31,817 nt of DNA, taken from NCBI GenBank assembly GCA_040414495.1, contig JBEDUI010000070.1, positions 1 to 31,817 of the forward strand. The letters are read 5' to 3'. This DNA comes from DATAVB01 sp040414495. GTDB lineage: Bacteria > Actinomycetota > Actinomycetes > Mycobacteriales > QHCD01. The notes under the pieces were generated by a model that saw nothing but the letters and a program-made list of their open reading frames with translations, was not told the DNA's origin and searched no databases. The translations under genes and the position numbers were made by a program. The first letter of the stretch is position 1. Every line of letters starts with the position of its first letter. This document shows, piece by piece, positions 14,840 through 23,530 of this stretch.

Positions 14840-16627
14840 TCAGCAACGCCTACTGACCTGCAACTCCACCAATCCCGCGCGCGGCACGGCCAGCCGGCGC
14901 AGGCCCGTATCGACCGACACCGGATGATCCGGCACCGGCTGCCCGCAGTGATCGCGGACGGCACTCACCCGGACCGCGGTGTCCGACGCGACGTCGAGCA
15001 CCAAACCGTCGGTCCCGGTCGCGTTCACGAGTATCACCTCTGGCCCGTCTTCGGCGTTGACGGTTACCGGCAATTCCGCGTACGCGGCGACAATGGACTT
15101 CTGTGCGCCACGGGCCCGCACCACGGGATAGCCGAGGTCCGGACGCGAAGCCTCGATGCAGCCGAGCAGCGCGTCTGAGTGCTTCCCGTGGAATCCGAGC
15201 CAGTACCGCAACATCCGCCGGTGTTCGGCCGGCAACGCGGACAGCTCGACCGAGACCTGCGGAACGCTGAATAGCCCGGATAGCAACTGTTCCGCCGCGT
15301 GGAGGGCGGACTCGGTCGGATTCCACAGGATCGGGTCGGAGTGCACTGCACGGCCGGGCAGCATCAATCGCAGGTCGATTGTGCGGGTGCGCTGGTCCAC
15401 GATGTCCATCGGGCAGTCAGCGGCCCGGAAGATGTTGCCGTACCGCTGTACCGCCGGCCCGGTGTAGTTCTGCCGGAATTCCAGCAATAGGTCAGAACGC
15501 CGGCTGAGCAGGGCGTCACGCAATTCGGCCAGCCATCGGTGCACCGCTGTCTCGACATCGGCGATGTCGGCCCCAACACCCGCCGGCGGCGTCTCGGTCA
15601 GAACCCACGCGTCGAGGAAATCGAGCTTCAACCCATCCAGGTCGGCGGACTCCAATAGCCGAACGCAGCTGTCGGTGAGGTGCTCGCGTACCTCCGGATA
15701 TCGCGGGTCGAGGACGTCGGCGTCCTGCGCGGCCAGCGACCCGAGCACCCGGTCAGCGAACCTGGCGCGGGCCAGACTGCGTCGGCCCAGCAACGGCGGC
15801 GCCACCCACAGCAGGTAGCGCAGGCCGGTTCGGTGTACCCGGTCCACGTGTTCGCGCAACTGCCCCAGCTTGCCGGCCGCAACCTGCCAGTCACCGCAGT
15901 ACCAGTAGCCGCGCGAGGTGTCGTCGGTCTGCCAGCCGTCGTCCACGATCACCGTGCCGAAACCGAGCGCACTCGCCTCCTGCGCCGCCCGCTCCACCCG
16001 CTCGGCGGTCAGCTCTTGGTGCATCGAGTACCAGGTGCAGTACGCCGGCAGCCGCCCGGTGGCCGGCGCCGGGATCGGCGGTGGCTCGGTTACGAGGCCG
16101 TCCCACCAGGTCGACACATCGTGCAGCGCCGACCAGTACGGCAGCGGACGCCGGTCCACCCGCAGGACCACGGGATGGCCCTCGGCCACCGGTACGGTTA
16201 GCGTGCACCGGAACCGCGCGGACTCCTCCCGGATCCCCTCCCGCCGCACTTCGAGCCGCCGTGCGGTCTCGGACAATGCCCAACTCGCGACGTTGCGGTC
16301 GGCGGCATCGACGAGCGCCCCGACCGGCGCCGACCGCAGCAGGCTCACCGACCGGCTCGATCCCCACTCGGCCGGCAGATGCCGCCGCTGGCCGTAATCC
16401 GGCTGCCAATACGCCGTAGCGCCGCCAGCTGGCACATCCCAGTCGACTGCCATGGTGCTTGCCGCCGGCGGCGGCGTCAGGTGAATCTCCAGCAGGTCCG
16501 GCTCCGGGTTCACGAGCCGGATAGCCGGCGGCCCGCTGTCGGTTTCGACGTGCAGGAACACTCCCTGGATGTCGACGGAGTCGGTGGATGGGGGCGCGGT
16601 CGTCAGGGTCACCGGATCGGCGGTCAT
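14840..16627 (-). CDS. GH36-type alpha-galactosidase-like glycoside hydrolase
   Basis: This 595-residue protein has no signal peptide, so it acts inside the cell on imported oligosaccharide. An N-terminal beta domain (about residues 1-190) is followed by a TIM barrel with TWYSMHQELTAE, GTVIVDDGWQ, LRYLLWVAPPLL, and the nucleophile motif DGLKLDFLDAW (D336). The acid/base candidate lies in RAADCPMDIVDQR (D404 or D408), and a small C-terminal beta domain closes the protein. These are clan GH-D signatures (GH27/31/36). Family knowledge suggests an alpha-galactosidase or alpha-N-acetylgalactosaminidase activity; the sequence alone does not fix the sugar. It lies 15 bases after the binding-protein gene. 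Confidence 0.85.
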   Translation of the reverse strand: MTADPVTLTTAPPSTDSVDIQGVFLHVETDSGPPAIRLVNPEPDLLEIHLTPPPAASTMAVDWDVPAGGATAYWQPDYGQRRHLPAEWGSSRSVSLLRSAPVGALVDAADRNVASWALSETARRLEVRREGIREESARFRCTLTVPVAEGHPVVLRVDRRPLPYWSALHDVSTWWDGLVTEPPPIPAPATGRLPAYCTWYSMHQELTAERVERAAQEASALGFGTVIVDDGWQTDDTSRGYWYCGDWQVAAGKLGQLREHVDRVHRTGLRYLLWVAPPLLGRRSLARARFADRVLGSLAAQDADVLDPRYPEVREHLTDSCVRLLESADLDGLKLDFLDAWVLTETPPAGVGADIADVETAVHRWLAELRDALLSRRSDLLLEFRQNYTGPAVQRYGNIFRAADCPMDIVDQRTRTIDLRLMLPGRAVHSDPILWNPTESALHAAEQLLSGLFSVPQVSVELSALPAEHRRMLRYWLGFHGKHSDALLGCIEASRPDLGYPVVRARGAQKSIVAAYAELPVTVNAEDGPEVILVNATGTDGLVLDVASDTAVRVSAVRDHCGQPVPDHPVSVDTGLRRLAVPRAGLVELQVSRRC

Positions 16628-16642
16628 ATATATGCGGCTGCC

Positions 16643-17956
16643 TTACGAGGAGATCTGCTGGTTGAGTTGCTGTACAAGCTGTTTCGCGGTCGCGGACGGG
16701 GCTTTCTGGCCCTGGAACATGGTCTCGAATGTGTTGTCAATCTTCGTTTCGAACGCGTTCCACTCCGGCGTTTCCGGGAGCAGGTCGGTCTTTCCATTCG
16801 CCGCGTCCTGGAACGGCCCCAGGTCCTGGCCTTTCTTTTTCCAGTACGTCAGGTAGGTGTCCGCGAGGTCCTTACGCGCTGGCCATACGTATCCACCGGA
16901 GCCCAGGATCCGTTGCGACTCCTCCGATCCCAACCACTTGACGACCTTCCACGCCGCGTCCTGGTTGTGGCCATTCGCGCTCATCCCGATGGACAGGCCG
17001 TTGACGCCATTGACCGCACCGAGCGGGCCGCTCGGCAGCGCGGTGACACCGACGTCGAAGTTCACCTTGGGCACGATGAACGGAAGAATCGCGTTGACGC
17101 ACGGGTACATGGCGATCTGCCCGCGGTTGAACAGGTCCAGGGCCGCACCGGCGGACGGCGGCGGTGAGACGTGCCATTTGTTGATCAGGTCCGACTGCCA
17201 CTGCAGCGCCTGCACCGCTTTCGGGTCATCGAAGGTAAATTTGCCGAACGGCTTGGACATGAATTGCCCGCCGTTTTCGGGGATCCAGTTCAGGTACTGG
17301 GTCTGGTTGTGGTTCTCCGCCATGAAGCCCCACTGCTTGACGTGCTGCGGGTCGAAACCGGCCTCGTTCGGTCGCTTTCCATTGTGGTCAATAGTGAGTT
17401 TGCGTGCCGTCGCCAACAGGCTGCCGGAGCCGTCCGGGGCCCAGGTCAGCGTTCCGGGCGGGGATATGTTTGCGGTCTTGAACAGCTTGGCGTTGTACAC
17501 CATGCCGGTGATGCCGAAGTCGGCCGGCATTCCGTACAGCTTTCCCTTATAGCGGTAGGAATCGGTGACCTGGGTGTAGTACGCCGACAGGTCGACTGAG
17601 TCGCGCTTCATCAGGTCGTCCATCGGCACCAGCACGCCGCGGGTGACCAACTCCGGGAAGTAGGACACCGTGTTCCAGAAGATATCCGGTCCTTTGCCGG
17701 CGGCCACCTCACTGACCAGCTTGGACCAATACTGCGGATACGGCAGTTGCTCGACGTTGACCTTGATGTCGGGGTTGCGCCGGTGAAATTCGGCCACCGA
17801 CTTCTGGTATCCGGGAAGCTGCGTCTCATCCCAGATCCGGAACACCACAGTGCCCTTGCCGTTGCCCTTTCCGCCGCTCTTTTTCCCACAGCCGGCGGCC
17901 GCCAGCGCGAGACCGCCCATGGCGCCGAGCAGCGTGCGCCTCCGTATTGCCTCCAT
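16643..17956 (-). CDS. Sugar ABC transporter substrate-binding lipoprotein
   Basis: This 437-residue extracellular family-1 binding protein captures a sugar for the two adjacent permeases. The signal (RRRTLLGAMGGLALAAAGC) ends in a lipobox with lipidated C23, followed by a Gly/Lys-rich linker. It may be Tat-routed, given the arginines. The mature protein has VVFRIWDETQLPGYQKSVAEF, KGPDIFWN, YGMPADFGITGMVYN, NRGQIAMYPC and AAWKVVKWLGSEE, all in the order expected for the family. AAGGAGGAAACC before the ATG is a near-ideal ribosome site. This suits the high expression usual for binding proteins. Confidence 0.94.
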   Translation of the reverse strand: MEAIRRRTLLGAMGGLALAAAGCGKKSGGKGNGKGTVVFRIWDETQLPGYQKSVAEFHRRNPDIKVNVEQLPYPQYWSKLVSEVAAGKGPDIFWNTVSYFPELVTRGVLVPMDDLMKRDSVDLSAYYTQVTDSYRYKGKLYGMPADFGITGMVYNAKLFKTANISPPGTLTWAPDGSGSLLATARKLTIDHNGKRPNEAGFDPQHVKQWGFMAENHNQTQYLNWIPENGGQFMSKPFGKFTFDDPKAVQALQWQSDLINKWHVSPPPSAGAALDLFNRGQIAMYPCVNAILPFIVPKVNFDVGVTALPSGPLGAVNGVNGLSIGMSANGHNQDAAWKVVKWLGSEESQRILGSGGYVWPARKDLADTYLTYWKKKGQDLGPFQDAANGKTDLLPETPEWNAFETKIDNTFETMFQGQKAPSATAKQLVQQLNQQISS

Positions 17957-17983
17957 GGTTTCCTCCTTGCTGGTACCGGAGAA

Positions 17984-18814
17984 TTACTTCAAACCGGTGA
18001 GCGCTACCGAGCGCACGATCGACCGTTGGAAAAACAGGAACACCACGATGAGCGGGACCAGCGCGACGAAGCTGCCGGCCATCATCAGGTCGTAGTCGGC
18101 GCCCAGATTCCCCTGCAGCGAGGCGATTCCGACGGTGAGCACCCTGGTGCTGTTGCTCGAGGTGATGGTCAATGGCCACAGGAAGTTGTGCCAGGCGAAC
18201 ACCACGGTAAGGATCGTCAGCGTGCCCAGGATCGGCTTGCTCAGCGGCAGAATGACGCGGGTCAGGATCGCCAGCGTCCCGGCGCCGTCGATCCGCGCGG
18301 CGTCCTCGAGATCCACCGGCAGGGTCCGGAAGTACTGCCGCATAAGGAAAATCCCGTATGGTGAGCCGAAGATGTACGGGGCGAGCAGGCCCGTCCAGGT
18401 GTCGACCCAACCGAATTGCTGCATGATCAGGTATAGCGGGACCATGGTCACCACGTTCGGCACCATCAGCGTCGCCACGTAGGCCCAGAACAGGAGTTCC
18501 CGGCCCGGGAACCGCATCCGCGCAAAGGCGTACGCGGCGAGCGTGGTGAATACCAATTGCCCGGCCGTCAGTGCCACCGTCATCATCACGGTGTGCAGAA
18601 GGTACGCGGGGAACGAGACGTTGGCGATGGAGCCGTTGAACAGCTTGCGGAAGTTGTCCAGCGTCGGCGGAATTGCCGGCCGCCACGGCGCCGTCGAATT
18701 CAGCTGCGGCGCGGTTTTCAACGAGGTGAAGACGACGGTTATGTAAGGGAACACCGACAGAAACGCGCCCACTAGTAGCACCGCGTATATGCCGGTTTTG
18801 CGGATCAACGTCAT
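17984..18814 (-). CDS. Sugar ABC transporter permease, MalG type
   Basis: This 276-residue inner-membrane permease has about six helices. It begins TGIYAVLLVGAFLSVFPYI. The cytoplasmic EAA loop that docks the ATPase reads EDAARIDGAGTLAILTRVIL with PLSKPIL directly after it, at about residues 185-212. The family pattern is EAAxxDGA followed by LPxxxP. The ATG at 18814 has GGAGGGG four bases upstream. It is eight bases downstream of the MalF-type permease gene. Confidence 0.94.
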   Translation of the reverse strand: MTLIRKTGIYAVLLVGAFLSVFPYITVVFTSLKTAPQLNSTAPWRPAIPPTLDNFRKLFNGSIANVSFPAYLLHTVMMTVALTAGQLVFTTLAAYAFARMRFPGRELLFWAYVATLMVPNVVTMVPLYLIMQQFGWVDTWTGLLAPYIFGSPYGIFLMRQYFRTLPVDLEDAARIDGAGTLAILTRVILPLSKPILGTLTILTVVFAWHNFLWPLTITSSNSTRVLTVGIASLQGNLGADYDLMMAGSFVALVPLIVVFLFFQRSIVRSVALTGLK

Positions 18815-18822
18815 GTCCCCTC

Positions 18823-19767
18823 CTAGCCGAGCTCGTAAGTGGTGCGCTTACGGAAGAAGCGGACCTGCACCAAGGTGAGCAGCAGGAGCAGGCCGAACAG
18901 CAGCATTGCCAGCGCCGAGGCGTAACCGTCATCGAAGCTCTGGAACGCCGTCGTCCAGATCTTGAAATTGAGCACGCTGGTCGCCTCGCCCGGGCCGCCG
19001 AGCGTCATCGCGTACACCGTGTCGAAAACCTGGAACGAGCCGATAATGCTGGTGACCAAAACGAAGAACATCGTCGGCTGCAATAGCGGCAGGGTGATCG
19101 TGAAGAACTGCTGCGATCTTCCGGCGCCGTCCAGTCGCGCTGCCTCGTACAGCGACTCCGGGATGCTTTGCAGGCCAGCCAAGAAGAACAGCATCGTGTA
19201 GCCGGTTCCGCTCCAGACACCGACCGCGGCGACCGCCGGCAGCGAGAAAGTGGGCGATGCCAACCAGGGCACAGGGTCCACACCGAACAGCCCGAGAAAT
19301 CCATTGAGAGCGCCGTTCTGAGTGGAGAATATCCACTTCCACACCTCGCCCATCACAACCGGTGTGGCCATCCACGGAATGACGAAGAACGCACGCAGTG
19401 CCCGGATCCCGCGCAGTCGGGTATTTAGCAGCATGGCCAATAGCAGCGCCAGGACCGTTTGCGTCGGGATGGTGAACACGACGTACAGCGCGGTCACGCC
19501 GACCGAGTGCCAGACGCTTCCATCGCCTGCCATGCGGCGATAATTGGCCAGCCCGACGAATTGCGGCGAGGTCAGCATGCTCCACTTGAACAGGCTCAAC
19601 ACGGCGACGATGACCACCGGCGCCAGCAGGAACGCCAGCACACCGAACAGGCTAGGTCCCAGGAATAGGTACGCCGTGAGTGCGTCACGGACCTGCCGTC
19701 TGCGGGCACGATGGCGGGGCTGAGCTCCCTGGAGTCCCGCTCTGCTCGTGGCCGCCATGCCCACCAT
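18823..19767 (-). CDS. Sugar ABC transporter permease, MalF type
   Basis: This 314-residue permease partners the MalG-type protein. After a basic cytoplasmic N-terminus (RHRARRRQVRD) come six helices, starting AYLFLGPSLFGVLAFLLAP. The EAA loop is YEAARLDGAGRSQQFFTITL, continuing PLLQPT. The ATG at 19767 has GGAGG seven bases upstream, whereas the frame's first possible start at 19887 has none. It is the first gene of a five-gene operon (permease, permease, binding protein, glycosidase, AraC). No ATP-binding gene is present, so a shared ATPase such as MsiK, known for this transporter group in Streptomyces, would be needed. Confidence 0.94.
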   Translation of the reverse strand: MVGMAATSRAGLQGAQPRHRARRRQVRDALTAYLFLGPSLFGVLAFLLAPVVIVAVLSLFKWSMLTSPQFVGLANYRRMAGDGSVWHSVGVTALYVVFTIPTQTVLALLLAMLLNTRLRGIRALRAFFVIPWMATPVVMGEVWKWIFSTQNGALNGFLGLFGVDPVPWLASPTFSLPAVAAVGVWSGTGYTMLFFLAGLQSIPESLYEAARLDGAGRSQQFFTITLPLLQPTMFFVLVTSIIGSFQVFDTVYAMTLGGPGEATSVLNFKIWTTAFQSFDDGYASALAMLLFGLLLLLTLVQVRFFRKRTTYELG

Positions 19768-20068
19768 CTCGGCCTCCTCCTGGTCGCGAGAATGCTTCCG
19801 ACCGATCGTCCAGCCGGGCTTTGATTTCAGAGAGATTAGGTTCGGATCGGCGCGGAGAACATGGCCGCTGCTGCCGTGGATGTGCACGATCCTGCTGCCC
19901 GAACGTTCAACCCCGCGCTCCAGTACCGTTCACAATAGATATGTCTTTGTCGTACGCGGCCCAGGTCTGGTTGACTCTGGCCACTGCTTTATCGAGCGAG
20001 GAGGTCCGCCATGCGTGCCGCACCTGTGTTTACGAGTCACATCGTCTCGATACAGGGCAGGCCTTACC
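19768..20068. other. Divergent promoter region between the sugar operon and the ribosomal protection gene
   Basis: About 300 bp with promoters expected in both directions. An AT-rich patch at 19929-19945 (GTTCACAATAGATATG) could hold a -10 box for the rightward gene, and TTGAAC on the minus strand near 19905 could be a -35 box for the sugar operon. Neither has a convincing partner at 17 bp. The right end contains the upstream ORF at 20011. Confidence 0.35.
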
Positions 20069-20106
20069 TTGGCGACACTCAATCTGGGGATCCTGGCGCA
20101 TATTGA
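20011..20106 (+). CDS. Upstream ORF / possible regulatory leader peptide overlapping the ribosomal protection gene
   Basis: A perfect GAGGAGG Shine-Dalgarno (19998-20004) sits six bases before an ATG. That ATG opens a 31-codon ORF beginning MRAAPVFTSHIVSIQGRPY and ending at TGA 20104-20106. It overlaps the first 38 bases of the ribosomal protection gene in another frame. That gene's own likely start (TTG 20069) has only a weak ribosome site. The arrangement suggests translational coupling or drug-dependent control, as known for other ribosome-targeting-drug resistance leaders. An alternative is that the strong site serves an in-frame GTG at 20015, which would add 18 residues to the main protein. 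Confidence 0.45.
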   Translation: MRAAPVFTSHIVSIQGRPYLGDTQSGDPGAY

Positions 20107-22027
20107 CGCCGGCAAAACAACTCTGACTGAACGGTTGCTGTTCACCGCCGGGGTCATTGACCAGATCGGTAGCGTGGATTCGGGCAGTACGCAGACCGAC
20201 TCGCTGGAGTTGGAGCGACGCCGCGGAATCACCATCAAATCCGCGGTGGTTTCGTTCGATATCCAAGGCGTGACGATCAACCTGATCGACACGCCTGGTC
20301 ACCCCGACTTCATCGCGGAGGTCGAGCGAGTCCTCGATGTTCTTAACGGTGTGGTGCTCGTGATCTCCGCCGTCGAGGGCGTGCAGGCCCAGACCCTGGT
20401 CCTGATGCGTGCATTGCAGCGTCTCCACGTGCCGACTCTCATTTTCGTCAACAAAATCGACCGTCCGGGCGCGGACCTGGACCGTATCGTCGCGCAGGTA
20501 GCCGGTCGTCTCACACCCGCTGTCGTGCAGATGGGCATGGCAAAACACCAGGGCACGCCGGAAGCGCAATACATCCCCTACGCATCTGACGATCCCGCGT
20601 TTACCGCGCAGCTACTCGAGCAGCTCAGCGACAATGACGATGCATTGACAGCTGACTACGTTTCCGGCAAAGCAATCGCTGCACAGCGGCTCGTGGAGTG
20701 TTTACGCGATCAGACCGCGCACGCTCGGATTCATCCGGTCTTCGCCGGCTCGGCGATCACAGCTGCCGGCCTTAACCCGCTGATCTCCGGGATCACCGGA
20801 CTCCTGCCGGTCAAGTCGCCTGCCACCGATGGCCCGACCGCGGGTGCAATCTTCAAGGTCGATCGTGGCCCGGACGGCGAGAAAATCGCCTATCTCCACG
20901 TCACCAGCGGAACCGTCCACACCCGCGACCGGATGCACTTTGATGACGACCGGGAAGGAAAAGTGACTGCAATCCGGGTGTTCGAACAAGGCCAGCTGAT
21001 CCGACGTGATGCCATAACGGCAGGCCACATCGCCCAAGTCTCCGGTCTCAAGAACGTCCACATCGGTGACACCGTCGGACAGGCCAACCGCGCCGAGCAG
21101 CACTTCCCGCCGCCATCGCTGGAAACCGTGGTTATCCCGATCCGGCCCGAGCAGGGAGTCGCAGTGCATACCGCTCTCAGCCAACTCGCCGAGCAAGATC
21201 CACTGATCAACCTCCGCCACGACGAGGACCGTCACGAAACCCACGTGTCCTTGTACGGAGAAGTGCAGAAGGAAGTCATCCAGGCAACCTTGGCCGAGGA
21301 GTACGGGCTACACGTCACCTTCGAGCAGACCACACCCATCTGCATCGAACGCGCTGTCGAAACCGGATCATCAACCGAGTTCCTGGGCAAAGGCGGGAAT
21401 CCCTACGTGGCCACGGCCGGTTTCCGCATCGACCCTGGCGCGGATGGCAGCGGGATTCAGTTTCACTCCGACGTGACGGTCGACGGCATACCCATCCACG
21501 TCTACAAACACGCTGGAGCCTTCCACGACGCGATCGAGCGCACCGTCCGCGCCACCCTGCAGCAAGGCCTCCATGGCTGGCAGGTCACCGACTGCGTCGT
21601 AACCATGACCCACGCCGGCTACACACCGGCTACGATCGCCAAAGATTTCCGCCTGCTCACACCGCTGGTACTGATGGATGCGTTGAATCGAGCCGGGACC
21701 ATCGTCTGCGAGCCCATTCACCGATTCGTACTCGACATTCCCACCGATACCGTCGGTCAAATTCTCACCGCTCTCGGTGGTCTCGGTGCCATCCCAGATT
21801 CTCCCGCTACGCAGGGGCCGACCACCATTGTTCAGGGACAGATTCCCGCGACCGCCGTCGATGCACTACAACGACGCCTATCCAGCCTGACCCGAGGCGA
21901 AGGAATTCTGGAATCCGTACTGGATCATCATCGACCCGTCAACGGACCAGCCCCGACCCGCAGACGCACCGGCATCAACCCACTCGACCGAAACGACTAC
22001 CTACGGCGGAATCCACGCGGTGTCTGA
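20069..22027 (+). CDS. Otr(A)/Tet(M)-type ribosomal protection GTPase
   Basis: This EF-G-like translation GTPase binds the ribosome and displaces tetracyclines. It has 652 residues, and Otr(A) is of similar length. The GTPase motifs are G1 AHIDAGKTT (H11-T18), switch I ERRRGITIKSA, G3 DTPGH (D74-H78) and G4 NKID (128-131). Domain 4-5 sequences TPICIERAVETGSS, LHGWQVTDCVVTMTHAGY and DFRLLTPLVLMDAL match the ribosomal-protection branch. The tail SLTRGEGILESV and RRRTGINPLDRNDYLRR match Otr(A) as I recall it. The TTG start gives MATLNLGILAHIDAG, the usual N-terminus. Resistance is a family inference; a chromosomal copy could be self-protection or general ribosome rescue. It is divergent from the sugar operon. 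Confidence 0.9.
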   Translation: MATLNLGILAHIDAGKTTLTERLLFTAGVIDQIGSVDSGSTQTDSLELERRRGITIKSAVVSFDIQGVTINLIDTPGHPDFIAEVERVLDVLNGVVLVISAVEGVQAQTLVLMRALQRLHVPTLIFVNKIDRPGADLDRIVAQVAGRLTPAVVQMGMAKHQGTPEAQYIPYASDDPAFTAQLLEQLSDNDDALTADYVSGKAIAAQRLVECLRDQTAHARIHPVFAGSAITAAGLNPLISGITGLLPVKSPATDGPTAGAIFKVDRGPDGEKIAYLHVTSGTVHTRDRMHFDDDREGKVTAIRVFEQGQLIRRDAITAGHIAQVSGLKNVHIGDTVGQANRAEQHFPPPSLETVVIPIRPEQGVAVHTALSQLAEQDPLINLRHDEDRHETHVSLYGEVQKEVIQATLAEEYGLHVTFEQTTPICIERAVETGSSTEFLGKGGNPYVATAGFRIDPGADGSGIQFHSDVTVDGIPIHVYKHAGAFHDAIERTVRATLQQGLHGWQVTDCVVTMTHAGYTPATIAKDFRLLTPLVLMDALNRAGTIVCEPIHRFVLDIPTDTVGQILTALGGLGAIPDSPATQGPTTIVQGQIPATAVDALQRRLSSLTRGEGILESVLDHHRPVNGPAPTRRRTGINPLDRNDYLRRNPRGV

Positions 22028-22064
22028 CCTCTCGGTGAAAAGCCGCCGATCGCGTCCGAACGGT

Positions 22065-22089
22065 GGCGAATGAGGCCAAAACCGAGACC
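22065..22089. repeat. 25-bp direct repeat, copy 1
   Basis: GGCGAATGAGGCCAAAACCG followed by AGACC, repeated at 22560-22584 with two differences. It lies 37 bases after the ribosomal protection gene and in front of the 22119-22502 gene. Confidence 0.6.
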
Positions 22090-22118
22090 GGCGATCAGAG
22101 AGCGCCGATACTCAGATC

Positions 22119-22502
22119 GTGTCCAAGCTGCCTCGCCCGCTGGCCGAAGCCATCACAGCGAGTCTGCAGAGTGTCATGCCCGCTGGAGTAACACTGAGCG
22201 TCTCCGGCAGGGGCGGTTACCTCCTGTGTGAGGGGTACGGCTTCATCGCTGACAGTGCTTTCCAGAGCGTGATGTATCCGATCGTCGGCAAGCGCATCGC
22301 GCTTCGGGACTCGGTGGCCTGCGCGATGGAAACCGCACTCGACGCAGCTCAACGCCCAGGCCTGCGGTGGCCTCCAGGAGTCGACCGCAGGCCCACACCG
22401 CATATCGATATCGCCGCGGGCATCCTGCACATGAGCTACCTCCACGACGGCCGAACCATTGTCGAATGCCCACCCGTTCGGCTACCGGCAAGGTGGAACT
22501 GA
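22119..22502 (+). CDS. Hypothetical protein
   Basis: This 127-residue protein is not recognised. It starts (GTG) SKLPRPLAEAITASLQSVMP, followed by a glycine-rich turn (SVSGRGGYLLCEGYGFI), a helical stretch (LRDSVACAMETALDAAQ) and short strands to the end. It has no membrane segment and no signal peptide. The ribosome site is weak. It lies between two copies of a 25-bp direct repeat, so it may be part of a small duplicated or inserted segment. Whether it relates to the ribosomal protection gene upstream is unclear. Confidence 0.5.
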   Translation: MSKLPRPLAEAITASLQSVMPAGVTLSVSGRGGYLLCEGYGFIADSAFQSVMYPIVGKRIALRDSVACAMETALDAAQRPGLRWPPGVDRRPTPHIDIAAGILHMSYLHDGRTIVECPPVRLPARWN

Positions 22503-22559
22503 CCGCACGTTGTCGACAAGCTCCAGCCCCGCGGTCACCGCCGGCCCGGGACGGACTGC

Positions 22560-22584
22560 GGCGAATGAGACCAAAACTGAGACC
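22560..22584. repeat. 25-bp direct repeat, copy 2
   Basis: GGCGAATGAGACCAAAACTG followed by AGACC, the partner of 22065-22089. The two copies are 495 bp apart in the same orientation and bracket the 22119-22502 gene. The core GAGACCAAAACTGAGACC is itself a short repeat of GAGACC. Confidence 0.6.
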
Positions 22585-22684
22585 ACCGTCGCTGGCGCAC
22601 GTCCGCGGCTAGCCTGACCGTAAGGACCTGGCACGGCCGGCCGTGGTACGCCTCGTGAATTAATAGCGGGAGGACCATAGGTTC

Positions 22685-23434
22685 ATGGCCGCCAGAGACT
22701 TGGTGATCGAGCCAGGCGATCGCGTCCGTGCCTGGGGTCAGTTCGTGGTCAACCGAGCCGGACACTGGTTGGACCTGGCCCGCGTCGACAATCTGCTCCC
22801 GAAACCTGCCGGTTGGACGTCCGCGTGGTCGATTCGATTGGTCGGGGCCGACGTCGATGCAGTTCCCACCGACTTCGCCCCGAACCAGAGCCCTGGCTAT
22901 ATCTCGGTGATCGGAATATGGCACGGAGACAGCATCGAGGTCGAGGAACAATCGCCCGATATCCCTAGTTTTTCGGGGCCCATTCTCCATCGGAACCCAC
23001 CATGCCCGCCACCAACCGGCGGCTGGCCGCGTAGCGCAGAACAAGACCCGCCGGATCCGGACCTCGGCGATCTGGAATCGTCCGGGGCGCTCGTCACCCT
23101 CGTGGCATTCCGCCCCTCAGCAGACCAGATCGTCGTTGTTGTCGCCGCCACCGATATCGATGCAGTAACTCGAAAGCTTGCCCCGCAACTACCGAATCGA
23201 CTGTGCGTAGTGGAAAGCCGTTTCACCCGAGCCCAGCTCGGCAACGTCCGCAATGTCCTCACGACTCATTGGCGGGACTGGCGCCTAGAAAAATTCGCTA
23301 TCGGCGGTGCGGACGAGCAGGCCCAGCCATTCGCCGACGCAGCGCCATTCAGAGTTACCACCGAACTGGCCCAGTGGGCCGACACGCTACCCGCGGGGCT
23401 GCTGCGCCTTTATCCATTGCTTTTACCCGCTTAA
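22685..23434 (+). CDS. Hypothetical protein
   Basis: This 249-residue protein of unknown function begins DLVIEPGDRVRAWGQFVVN. Its first half has beta-rich stretches (WLDLARVD, YISVIGIWHGDSIEVEEQ) suggestive of a small barrel. A proline-rich linker follows (about residues 98-125). The second half (VTLVAFRPSADQIVVVVAATDIDAVTRKLA, LCVVESRFTRAQL) looks like an alpha/beta domain. There is no signal peptide or membrane helix. GGGAGG lies eleven bases before the ATG. Proteins with this two-part layout occur next to unrelated genes in actinomycetes, so context does not help. Confidence 0.65.
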   Translation: MAARDLVIEPGDRVRAWGQFVVNRAGHWLDLARVDNLLPKPAGWTSAWSIRLVGADVDAVPTDFAPNQSPGYISVIGIWHGDSIEVEEQSPDIPSFSGPILHRNPPCPPPTGGWPRSAEQDPPDPDLGDLESSGALVTLVAFRPSADQIVVVVAATDIDAVTRKLAPQLPNRLCVVESRFTRAQLGNVRNVLTTHWRDWRLEKFAIGGADEQAQPFADAAPFRVTTELAQWADTLPAGLLRLYPLLLPA

Positions 23435-23530
23435 GAACTGGGCTGGCACCTATGGACGACCGCGCTAGCCAAACGGAACGCCCTTACCGAGTAGGCCTGT
23501 GGTCGTAGCTCAGAATCAGGTGACGCCAAG

